6,973 bases of DNA from UBA7683 sp964643895 (lineage in GTDB: Bacteria; Patescibacteriota; Saccharimonadia; Saccharimonadales; UBA7683). Of this stretch, positions 1 through 4,659 are shown one piece after another. The position numbers were made by a program, and so were the translations under genes. The stretch lies in the NCBI GenBank assembly GCA_964643895.1, contig CAZXUE010000032.1, forward strand, positions 1 through 6,973. The letters run 5' to 3'. Position 1 is the first letter of the stretch. The number at the start of each line of letters is the position of its first letter. The notes below the pieces were generated by a model. It did not search any database and was not told the origin of the DNA. It worked only from the letters and a program-made list of their open reading frames with translations.

Positions 1-558
1 ATTTGCGCCATCTCGCACTGCTATTTCTGTCCAAACGTGTTTAGTTTGCTCACTGTCAATCTGTTGTAAACAAAGAGCAACGCCCAGTTTCAATTCTCCT
101 GCTTTCAAATAGTTTTGCATATACTCCGGCATTTCACCGACTGCCAACCTACTCTTTACATAAGATTCACTTCGGCGGATTGATTGGGCGATCTCTTTGT
201 CCGACTTCTGAGTTTTCTCTTTGTACTGTTTTAGAAATATCGCCTCATCTACTGGGTCAACATCGGCGCGCTCAATATTTTCCGCGGCCATGATTTCAAA
301 AGTCTGTCTATCATCTAATTCTCGTATGACACAAGTGACGCGTATTTTACCCGCGATTTTGCACGCACTAAGTCTTCGGTGGCCAGCGACAACTTCATAT
401 CTATCACCGACTGGTCTAACAGTGATAGGGTTGATAAGTCCGTTTTGTTTAATGTTTTCCGCAAGGTCAAACAAAGCGTCACGGTCAAGCTCAGAACGCA
501 TTGCGTCTTTAGGGTCGTTAATTTGGTCTGTAAATATTTCATGAATCTTCTCTGACAT
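1..558 (-). CDS. parB: ParB/Spo0J-family partition protein, 3' end cut off by window edge
   Basis: The first 186 codons of a ParB-family protein are open from the ATG at 558 to base 1, with no stop. Visible in sequence: the ParB/sulfiredoxin-fold nucleotide-binding domain, with the GHRR box at residues 59-62 (GHRRLSA) and the ENxxR box at 93-97 (ENIER) followed by a typical DVDPVDEA stretch. A helix-turn-helix region follows at about residues 118-140 (KSDKEIAQSIRRSESYVKSR) and then the start of the helical linker. Family knowledge: these proteins are CTP-binding clamps that load at parS sites and partition plasmids, chromosomes or phage-plasmids, or act as regulators. No ParA is visible, so it lies outside or is absent. 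The gene is last in a leftward operon, 6 nt after the 38-aa membrane gene. There is no SD before the start. The C-terminal dimerisation domain is not seen. The family call is secure; the partition role is inferred. Confidence 0.9.
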   Translation of the reverse strand, partial: MSEKIHEIFTDQINDPKDAMRSELDRDALFDLAENIKQNGLINPITVRPVGDRYEVVAGHRRLSACKIAGKIRVTCVIRELDDRQTFEIMAAENIERADVDPVDEAIFLKQYKEKTQKSDKEIAQSIRRSESYVKSRLAVGEMPEYMQNYLKAGELKLGVALCLQQIDSEQTKHVWTEIAVRDGAN

Positions 559-564
559 AAAATT

Positions 565-681
565 TTATAAATTAAAAATGAACATCGCAACTTTTAGGGC
601 AAGGCCTAAAATGAATCCGGCGATAAGTGCGATACCGGCGGCTGCTAAAAGTCCTTCAATAACATCTCTAAAGTTTGTCAT
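565..681 (-). CDS. 38-aa single-pass membrane peptide, function unknown
   Basis: This short gene begins MTNFRDVIEG and continues with a single hydrophobic segment at about residues 11-37 (LLAAAGIALIAGFILGLALK, then VAMFIFNL), ending in TAA. Its ATG lies inside the end of the AbrB gene (14-nt overlap, different frame), and its stop is 6 nt before the ParB start. The tight overlap suggests translational coupling in one leftward transcript. The composition is strongly membrane-like, with small residues (A, G) spaced as in helix-packing segments, which argues that the frame is real although it is too short for most gene callers. No family is recognised. Possibilities are a virion membrane peptide, an entry or superinfection-exclusion peptide, or a toxic hydrophobic peptide paired with the AbrB-fold protein. 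Confidence 0.65.
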   Translation of the reverse strand: MTNFRDVIEGLLAAAGIALIAGFILGLALKVAMFIFNL

Positions 682-907
682 ACGATTCTTTGTTAGTGTT
701 TAAATCTATTACCCGCGCGCGGTCTTTAATCGCCACGATTTCTTTGTCTGTTAATCTGCGAAGCGTTAGTGCATTTTCGGAAGTGAAGACATACACTAAA
801 GTGTCGCCGCGCTCCCAACCATACGCTGTTCGAATTGACTTCGGTATGATAATACCAAAAGAATCTCCAATGCGCGTTAGCTTCGTTATATTTAATTGCT
901 CAGACAT
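668..907 (-). CDS. AbrB/MazE/SpoVT-fold transcriptional regulator (79 aa)
   Basis: This small protein has the swapped-hairpin AbrB DNA-binding domain at residues 5-52. The core motif is RIGDSFGIIIPKSIR (12-26), followed by GWERGDTLVYVF and the closing strand ALTLRRL. The length matches one AbrB domain plus a charged tail of about 27 residues. Family knowledge: such proteins are dimeric transition-state regulators, antitoxins (MazE/VapB-like) or phage repressors. No recognisable MazF or PIN toxin follows; the downstream partner is the 38-aa membrane peptide. It is the first gene of the leftward operon and faces the rightward virion operon across the 908-1401 spacer, so it is well placed to control one or both divergent promoters (inference). 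A TATAAT lies 6 nt before its ATG, so the message may be leaderless. Confidence 0.88.
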   Translation of the reverse strand: MSEQLNITKLTRIGDSFGIIIPKSIRTAYGWERGDTLVYVFTSENALTLRRLTDKEIVAIKDRARVIDLNTNKESYDKL

Positions 908-913
908 TTTATA

Positions 914-919
914 ATTATA
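914..919 (-). promoter_or_regulatory. Candidate -10 box of the AbrB-ParB operon
   Basis: A perfect TATAAT reads on the minus strand, ending 6 nt before the AbrB ATG at 907. No convincing -35 is present at the usual spacing. If functional, transcription would begin at or within a base or two of the start codon, giving a leaderless message. Confidence 0.4.
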
Positions 920-950
920 ATACTAATAGAATGGGGGGGCTAGTATCTTG

Positions 951-978
951 CTATCCACAGGTTATCCCAATATCCACA
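951..978 (+). promoter_or_regulatory. DnaA-box cluster 1 (three imperfect boxes)
   Basis: CTATCCACA (951-959) and ATATCCACA (970-978) each match the TTATCCACA consensus at 8 of 9 positions. TTATCCCAA (962-970) between them matches at 7 of 9. All three are on the plus strand in tandem, with starts 11 and 8 nt apart. The clustering, more than any single match, supports DnaA binding. Confidence 0.5.
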
Positions 979-1183
979 GCTAGGTTTTTTTGTGAAGGGT
1001 GTATGATGGTGGAATCAGCACATATGGGTGACTGGTACGAACGCAAAAGCCTTGCAAGCGATATAATAGAAGTGCGGCGGTTTAGAATCAATCTGTTTTT
1101 ACGCCAGCGCTAATATATTTTCCGGCATATAACGAGGCGTTTTCACGTATCTGGTTATTATAAAATGGTTTTCCCCCCAGACC

Positions 1184-1212
1184 CCCCTTTCCTTTTTTTA
1201 AAAGAGAAGGGG
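1184..1212. repeat. Imperfect inverted repeat in the intergenic region
   Basis: CCCCTTTCCTTTT (1184-1196) can pair with AAAAGAGAAGGGG (1200-1212) around a TTT loop. The stem is 13 positions, with one C-A mismatch and one wobble pair. The strands are strongly pyrimidine/purine biased and adjoin the C6 runs at 1173-1187. No T-run follows in either direction, so a plain terminator is unlikely. It may be an origin structure or a protein site. Confidence 0.4.
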
Positions 1213-1246
1213 CGCCTATGGTTCGCACTATTCTAATGCTCACAGC

Positions 1247-1267
1247 TTATCCACAGAGTTATGCACA
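1247..1267 (+). promoter_or_regulatory. DnaA-box pair 2 (one perfect, one TTATGCACA)
   Basis: TTATCCACA (1247-1255) is a perfect consensus DnaA box. TTATGCACA (1259-1267) matches the relaxed TTATNCACA consensus. They are direct repeats with starts 12 nt apart, close to one helical turn, in the same orientation as cluster 1. An A/T-rich tract follows, as expected for an unwinding element (inference). Confidence 0.6.
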
Positions 1268-1401
1268 ATTCTGCAATTTCTCTTTCAAAATAAAGTGATA
1301 GGGTACAAATACGAAAGGCAATTAATAAAGAATGAAATCGGCGCAGACTGGTTTTGTTTAAAACTTTCGCACAAATAGAATTAATTCATAATCACAAAAA
1401 T

Positions 1402-1815
1402 ATGAAGACAGCTCAACAATCTTCACAAAAGTTTGTGGAACGCGCGGGTGCTGCGTCACAGGATTATGTGACCGGGGCCGAAAGTTCCAACAAAGACCAG
1501 TCAGCGGCTGCTATTGCCGCGGCGCCAAATTATGCAGCAGGAGTTCAAGCGGCTATCACCCGCGGCGCATACCAAAAGGGTTTGCAATCTTCTGGAAAGG
1601 CAGGTTGGTTGCAGGGTGTCCGTACTAAGGGACAGAATCGTTTCGCCGAAGGTGTTGCTGCGGGTGCAGTTAAATACGCCACTAACTCAGGGAAATACGA
1701 CAGCGCTCGATCTGCTGCCGATTCACTTCCACGAGGGCCAAAGGGTTCAGAAGCTAACTACACTCGCGCAAAGGCGGTTGGTCAGGCGCTTCGAAAGATG
1801 AAGGTCGGTGCGTAG
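1402..1815 (+). CDS. Ala/Gly-rich virion-type protein with periodic aromatic-x-x-Gly-Val motifs (137 aa)
   Basis: This is the first gene of the rightward operon. The protein is basic, rich in Ala, Gly, Ser and Lys, and has no signal peptide or membrane segment. Four short motifs of the form aromatic-x-x-G-(V/L) occur at regular intervals: Y44-V48, Y57-L61, W69-V73 and F81-V85. Conserved-looking basic turns lie between them (RTKGQNR) and a LPRGPKGS motif follows near 109-116. From memory, similar Ala-rich proteins with this periodic pattern appear as unnamed structural proteins in environmental phage genomes; no family name is claimed. The start at 1402 was preferred to the upstream ATG at 1354 because it follows the A-rich context seen before the other genes and the extra 16 residues look like random sequence. 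Position directly before the putative capsid pair supports a structural or scaffolding role (inference). Confidence 0.75.
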   Translation: MKTAQQSSQKFVERAGAASQDYVTGAESSNKDQSAAAIAAAPNYAAGVQAAITRGAYQKGLQSSGKAGWLQGVRTKGQNRFAEGVAAGAVKYATNSGKYDSARSAADSLPRGPKGSEANYTRAKAVGQALRKMKVGA

Positions 1816-1842
1816 TTTATTAAAATCTTAAATCTATAAAAT

Positions 1843-2247
1843 ATGTCTCGACTATATAGAACTCGTGAGGGTACCGTCTCAGCACTTGATACTCGCACAC
1901 AGCTTTCTACTCTTGGTAGTGAAGCAGCGCCGGGGCCACTCTTGGTACCACAAGGCGTTTCAAAAATCGTAGGGGTTATTGTTGCCCAATGTTTCAACAT
2001 GGCAGCGGCGACAAGTTACTCAGCGCTCCTTCGACTTGAAGGGCCGGGCCTCAAAAATGGCCCAGAAGCGCTTGCTATCGGTGCGGGGGGCGCAGCCGTA
2101 GCAACCGGAGGAAACGGCGTGAACGCAGGTAAGTTCATTCCATTTGAGGTTGATGTAATTCCAGCTCAAGAAATCTTGATGTTCGGTGAAATGATGGGAA
2201 CAGACGTTGGTTCGATGGAAGTGGCAGCAACACTTGTTTTCGAATAA
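1843..2247 (+). CDS. Putative virion subunit A, beta-rich, paralogue of the next gene (134 aa)
   Basis: This is the first of two tandem related genes. It shares with its neighbour the N-terminal DTRTQL motif (here residues 16-21), an S-x-A-P...P....KI segment, an LKNG/VKNG turn (70-73), and a C-terminal GTD-x-G strand pair ending in a short hydrophobic strand (LVFE). Predicted secondary structure read by eye is almost all beta strands with Gly/Pro turns, and the length suits one small jelly-roll or beta-sandwich. There is no signal peptide or membrane segment. The gene starts 27 nt after the previous stop, with no SD but an A/T-rich stretch (CTATAAAAT) before ATG. The role of major capsid or other abundant virion protein is inferred from position, duplication and fold type. 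A decoration or fibre-base protein is the main alternative. Confidence 0.7.
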   Translation: MSRLYRTREGTVSALDTRTQLSTLGSEAAPGPLLVPQGVSKIVGVIVAQCFNMAAATSYSALLRLEGPGLKNGPEALAIGAGGAAVATGGNGVNAGKFIPFEVDVIPAQEILMFGEMMGTDVGSMEVAATLVFE

Positions 2248-2271
2248 TTATCATTAATTATTTGAACTGTT

Positions 2272-2682
2272 ATGAAAACTCTTACAGTAGAAGGTGACAT
2301 CACCGCTGTTGACACACGAACTCAGCTTACAGCTCAAGGTTCAGTGTCAGCGCCATCGTTGGTGACACCACCAGAAGCGACCAAGATTACAACTCTTGTC
2401 GCTGCAATCGCTTCGGAGGCACTAGCCGATGGAGCACAATCATTCTTTGTTCGTATCGGTGGAAACGCTGTGAAAAATGGTGAGCAAGTTATTGCTGTTT
2501 CAGCCGCAGGGCGTATTGCTCCACAGGCTGGCTCAGATTCAGCGCCACAACTCCTTATGCCTATAGTGCTCGAGAATCTCGACATTGAAATTGGCCCAAG
2601 TGACACCATCGCTGTCGCTGTAGAAGGCGCCGGTACTGACACTGGCACAGCTCGCGCTGTAGTTAGTCTCATCTTCGCTTAA
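2272..2682 (+). CDS. Putative virion subunit B, beta-rich, paralogue of the previous gene (136 aa)
   Basis: This is the second member of the tandem pair. It starts MKTLTVEGDITAVDTRTQL and continues with alternating hydrophobic strands: KITTLVAAIA, SFFVRIGG, QVIAVSAAG, IVLENLDIEIGPSDTIAVAV and the final ARAVVSLIFA. The DTRTQL, VKNGEQ and GTDTG motifs align with DTRTQL, LKNGPE and GTDVG in the upstream gene at matching positions, so the two arose by duplication but have diverged substantially. It has no long Gly-rich insert corresponding to the AGGAAVATGGNGVNAG stretch of its partner. The 24-nt spacing to the previous gene implies co-expression. The most interesting reading is two distinct small single-barrel coat proteins; an alternative is head decoration or vertex proteins. 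Confidence 0.7.
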   Translation: MKTLTVEGDITAVDTRTQLTAQGSVSAPSLVTPPEATKITTLVAAIASEALADGAQSFFVRIGGNAVKNGEQVIAVSAAGRIAPQAGSDSAPQLLMPIVLENLDIEIGPSDTIAVAVEGAGTDTGTARAVVSLIFA

Positions 2683-2702
2683 TCACTCATTGAAAATACA
2701 CC

Positions 2703-2996
2703 ATGTTAGTAAGTACGTCAGTCACTTCGAAGCTACTCTTAAATCGAAACAGACTTAGGAAGTCATTCTTAATCCAAAATGTTGATGGAACTGATGTGGT
2801 GTACATTAAGCGCGAACGCGGCCCCGTGTTCAGCATTTCTGCATCAGATTATGATTTCAGACTGCCCCCGGGGTCGAGCTTCGCTCTGAACAGTGACGTT
2901 GACGGAATGGAGGCAATCCAAGACGCATACTCAGTCCTCGCGGCTGCCAACACTCCTAGTGTGGCAACGTTTGAGACTGAGGACTATATCCGCTAG
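2703..2996 (+). CDS. Small phage-type structural protein (97 aa)
   Basis: The central part, LRKSFLIQNVDGTDVVYIKR followed by FRLPPGSSFALN and a C-terminal AANTPSVATFETEDYIR, follows a pattern I recognise from many small, unnamed phage virion proteins. These have an (R)RxSFLIQNxG strand, a short loop, a PPGxS turn and a final V.V.E strand. The protein is beta-rich, soluble, and lacks a signal peptide. It begins 20 nt after the subunit B stop without an SD and sits between the paired virion proteins and the fibre-like protein. A connector, decoration or vertex/spike-base role is plausible but inferred. The frame call is firm; the exact role is not. Confidence 0.7.
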   Translation: MLVSTSVTSKLLLNRNRLRKSFLIQNVDGTDVVYIKRERGPVFSISASDYDFRLPPGSSFALNSDVDGMEAIQDAYSVLAAANTPSVATFETEDYIR

Positions 2997-3012
2997 TAAT
3001 TAATTTGATTTT

Positions 3013-3456
3013 ATGCCAATTTTCAACAGTGGAGGTGGACAAGTTGGCTCGTCACAAATTACTGATGGAGCCATTGTGAACGCAGATGTTAACGCTGCCG
3101 CGGCTATTGCTCTTTCTAAGCTCGAAGGAATGATAGGGAATCCCGGGGATTTTTTGTCAATAGAAACTAGTGTTGGTACTACTCACTCCCTTACCACGGT
3201 GGCAGGGCAGAAAGTTCTAGTATTTGCTAAAGGTAATGTGGCAACCGGAGGCGGCTCGAATCGGGCTGTGACGCTTGCATACAATGGCGTCACGAAGGAC
3301 ACTGTGAATGTTCTTGCGAACTCATCAGCGAAAGAATCGTTTTGTCTGATGTATACCGAGATACCCGGCGCGGGTACTCAAAACGTCACTGTGTCGATTG
3401 TTACCGACACAGTGGAGAATGTTGTAATTTTTGTGGTTAAATTGAAAACGAGTTAA
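3013..3456 (+). CDS. Putative fibre/spike-type virion protein (147 aa)
   Basis: The N-terminus has the pattern SSQITDGAIVNADVNAAAAIALSKLE (residues 13-38), which is common near the start of phage tail-fibre, spike and receptor-binding proteins, where it is usually an attachment or trimerising segment. The rest (about 45-147) is strand-rich, with Thr, Val and Gly repeats and a hydrophobic final strand (NVVIFVVKLKTS), consistent with a compact beta-sandwich or jelly-roll head. It is much shorter than typical tail fibres, so it suits a short vertex spike or an attachment protein. It lies 16 nt after the previous gene and is the last of the tightly packed virion block; 118 non-coding bases follow. 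Confidence 0.65.
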   Translation: MPIFNSGGGQVGSSQITDGAIVNADVNAAAAIALSKLEGMIGNPGDFLSIETSVGTTHSLTTVAGQKVLVFAKGNVATGGGSNRAVTLAYNGVTKDTVNVLANSSAKESFCLMYTEIPGAGTQNVTVSIVTDTVENVVIFVVKLKTS

Positions 3457-3574
3457 TCATGTATAAGTCACCAGATCATTCCTTAATGTACTAGTGATTT
3501 ATGCTTATTAAAGCGCCGTAGATTAGGTCAGTAATGACATTCATTAAAAAACACTAGTAGTGTATCTTCAATAT
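3457..3574. other. Gap between virion block and lysis genes, with small inverted repeats
   Basis: This is the longest gap within the rightward gene set. It contains TAATGA-CAT-TCATTA (3532-3546), a 6-bp A/T-rich inverted repeat followed by six A residues, and ACACTA-G-TAGTGT (3551-3563) just before the holin gene. Neither is a good intrinsic terminator, but the spacing suggests that the lysis genes may have separate control. Confidence 0.3.
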
Positions 3575-3775
3575 ATGAGCAAAGACAAATTTAAAAAGAG
3601 CAAGCAACGCGAGAATCTCAGACAAGCGCTAATGTCTATTGTTGTCGGTGCGTGTGTCGCGTTTATGGCAACTCTTTTTGATGGTTTAGCCGACTTCTTG
3701 CGAAGTAACTCTGAAAGCATTATCGCTGGCATGAGTACCACCGCCTATTATTTAGCTAAAATGTATCACGCATGA
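3575..3775 (+). CDS. Holin-like small membrane protein (66 aa)
   Basis: The protein has a strongly basic N-terminus (MSKDKFKKSKQRENLRQ), one clear membrane segment at about residues 18-38 (ALMSIVVGACVAFMATLFDG), and a second, weaker hydrophobic stretch near the C-terminus. Size, topology and position immediately upstream of a peptidoglycan hydrolase fit a phage holin, which would open the inner membrane for the lytic enzyme. No named holin family is recognised. The start at 3575 is chosen over 3560 because it gives the typical basic N-terminus. Its TGA stop overlaps the next gene's ATG (ATGA), indicating translational coupling of the two lysis genes. It is the only gene here that ends in TGA. 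Confidence 0.65.
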   Translation: MSKDKFKKSKQRENLRQALMSIVVGACVAFMATLFDGLADFLRSNSESIIAGMSTTAYYLAKMYHA

Positions 3776-4197
3776 TGAAAGCATTTTTAATCGCTCTTGC
3801 TCAGTTTGGTATCGGTGGTTTTTCTGGTGCTTCGCACAATAAAGAGGTTCTTAAATACTTTGACGACATAGGTCAAGCCTGGGTTGACGATGATGAAACG
3901 GCTTGGTGCGCTGCTTTTGTCAACTGGTGCTTGTGGAAAAGTGGAGCCAAACATACAGGGAGCCTTGCCGCGCGCTCTTTCCTCAAGTGGGGACAACCTG
4001 TGGAGAAACCGCAAATTGGTGATGTTGTTATCCTGTGGAGAATCAAGCCAACATCTAGTTTCGGCCACGTAGGTTTTTTCGTAAAGGAAACAAGCAAATA
4101 CGTGTTTTTGCTTGGTGGTAATCAATCAAATTCTGTCAACATTACTGCCTTCTCTAAAAATAGGGTGTTGGGCTACCGCCGCGCTGCGGGGGAATAA
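3772..4197 (+). CDS. TIGR02594/CHAP-type cysteine peptidoglycan hydrolase, probable endolysin (141 aa)
   Basis: The whole protein matches the pattern of the TIGR02594 family in the NlpC/P60-CHAP papain-like superfamily. The catalytic cysteine is C46 in TAWCAAFVNWCLWKSG, the catalytic histidine is H99 in FGHVGFFV, and the likely third residue is N117 in LGGNQSN. ARSFLKWG (67-74) and GDVVILWR (83-90) are the usual intervening motifs. These enzymes cut peptide bonds of peptidoglycan. There is no signal peptide or separate wall-binding domain, so export would depend on the holin-like protein encoded just upstream with a 4-nt ATGA overlap. An alternative start one codon later (3775) is equally possible. 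Role as endolysin rather than virion-borne entry hydrolase is inferred from the holin pairing. Confidence 0.88.
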   Translation: MMKAFLIALAQFGIGGFSGASHNKEVLKYFDDIGQAWVDDDETAWCAAFVNWCLWKSGAKHTGSLAARSFLKWGQPVEKPQIGDVVILWRIKPTSSFGHVGFFVKETSKYVFLLGGNQSNSVNITAFSKNRVLGYRRAAGE

Positions 4198-4204
4198 ATA
4201 CGTG

Positions 4205-4210
4205 TATAAT
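4205..4210 (+). promoter_or_regulatory. Candidate -10 box before the nuclease-like gene
   Basis: A perfect TATAAT lies 10 nt before the ATG at 4221 in the 23-nt gap after the endolysin. No good -35 is evident, so it may be weak or depend on another factor. Between it and the ATG lies TGTGGATAT (4212-4220), an inverted 8-of-9 DnaA-box match. A start site near 4217 would give an almost leaderless message. Confidence 0.35.
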
Positions 4211-4220
4211 ATGTGGATAT

Positions 4221-4646
4221 ATGGTTGACTTCTTTGAATACAAAAAAGGCTACTGGTACCCGCATATGAAGCCGCGCGATGTGGCAATCTGGGAGCGCTT
4301 TATTGATAAATACCCGAATATATATGAAAAGGTTCAGTACGATTTTGGCATTGGTGATATTCCTGATTTTATTGTCAATGCTAGTTCCATCGAAGGTCAG
4401 CGCATGGCCGAATTGTACAAGCTCAAAATTGACGTTTTGGGGTATCGAGATGGTATAATCGAATTGATAGAGGTAAAACCAGAAGCAGGCCCGAGCACAA
4501 TCGGTCAGGTGTTGGGCTACGTGCAGATTTACCTTCGAGACGAAAAGCCGTCACTCAATGTCAGCCCGGTGATCGTCACAGACGTGCTCCGGCCTAACAT
4601 GGAGTTCCTCTGTAATCAGCAGGGAGTAAAAATAATCATTGTTTAA
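4221..4646 (+). CDS. PD-(D/E)XK-like nuclease-fold protein (141 aa)
   Basis: The central region has the layout of the PD-(D/E)XK nuclease core: D71 in LKIDVLGY, then E84-V-K86 in ELIEVKPEAG, then a helix with GQVLGYVQIY, where Q96 and Y100 resemble the RecB-type conserved positions. Alternating strands and helices follow to a hydrophobic C-terminal strand (VKIIIV). A YDFGIGDIPDF segment (40-50) precedes the core. The protein has no signal peptide or added DNA-binding domain. Members of this superfamily act as restriction, recombination, packaging or RNA-processing nucleases, so the specific role is open. Its place between lysis and a large membrane-associated gene, with its own TATAAT, suggests a function independent of virion assembly, such as host-DNA degradation, genome processing or defence (inference). 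Confidence 0.6.
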   Translation: MVDFFEYKKGYWYPHMKPRDVAIWERFIDKYPNIYEKVQYDFGIGDIPDFIVNASSIEGQRMAELYKLKIDVLGYRDGIIELIEVKPEAGPSTIGQVLGYVQIYLRDEKPSLNVSPVIVTDVLRPNMEFLCNQQGVKIIIV

Positions 4647-4659
4647 TAAATATTAAAAT

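Larger units (their letters stand above)
908..1401. other. Divergent intergenic region, candidate replication origin and control region
   Basis: About 490 bp contain no convincing gene between the leftward regulator operon and the rightward virion operon. The region holds two groups of DnaA-box-like 9-mers (951-978 and 1247-1267), a G7 run (933-939), two C6 runs (1173-1178 and 1182-1187), an imperfect hairpin (1184-1212), a half-parS-like TTTCACGT (1141-1148), and A/T-rich stretches (1110-1135 and about 1285-1335). An open frame at 931-1113 spans the first DnaA-box group, looks compositionally random and lacks a start context, so it is not called. An origin placed beside an AbrB-ParB operon is common in plasmids, phage-plasmids and chromosomes. 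Origin function is inferred from the boxes alone, since no initiator gene is in view. Confidence 0.5.

Noticed and set aside
221..544. Plus-strand open frame of 107 codons opposite the ParB gene
   Set aside because: It is the antisense shadow of a ParB frame with clear conserved motifs; its own protein has no recognisable features.
315..590. Minus-strand open frame overlapping ParB in another frame
   Set aside because: The ParB motifs lie in the frame starting at 558; this frame yields a composition with no domain and would overlap the real gene.
675..914. Plus-strand open frame opposite AbrB
   Set aside because: Antisense shadow of the AbrB fold; no start context or domain.
931..1113. 60-codon plus-strand open frame in the intergenic region
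   Set aside because: It begins in a G7 run and spans the first DnaA-box group; protein composition looks random and no start signal is seen.
1173..1212. G-quadruplex on the minus strand from the two C6 runs
   Set aside because: Only two long G tracts plus short GG pairs are available, so a stable three-layer quadruplex is not well supported by sequence alone.
3773..3775. Possible TGA recoding, because only the holin-like gene ends in TGA
   Set aside because: All long genes are open under the standard code, glycines are encoded by GGN, and the TGA sits in a normal ATGA start-stop overlap. Rarity of TGA stops alone is not evidence of recoding.
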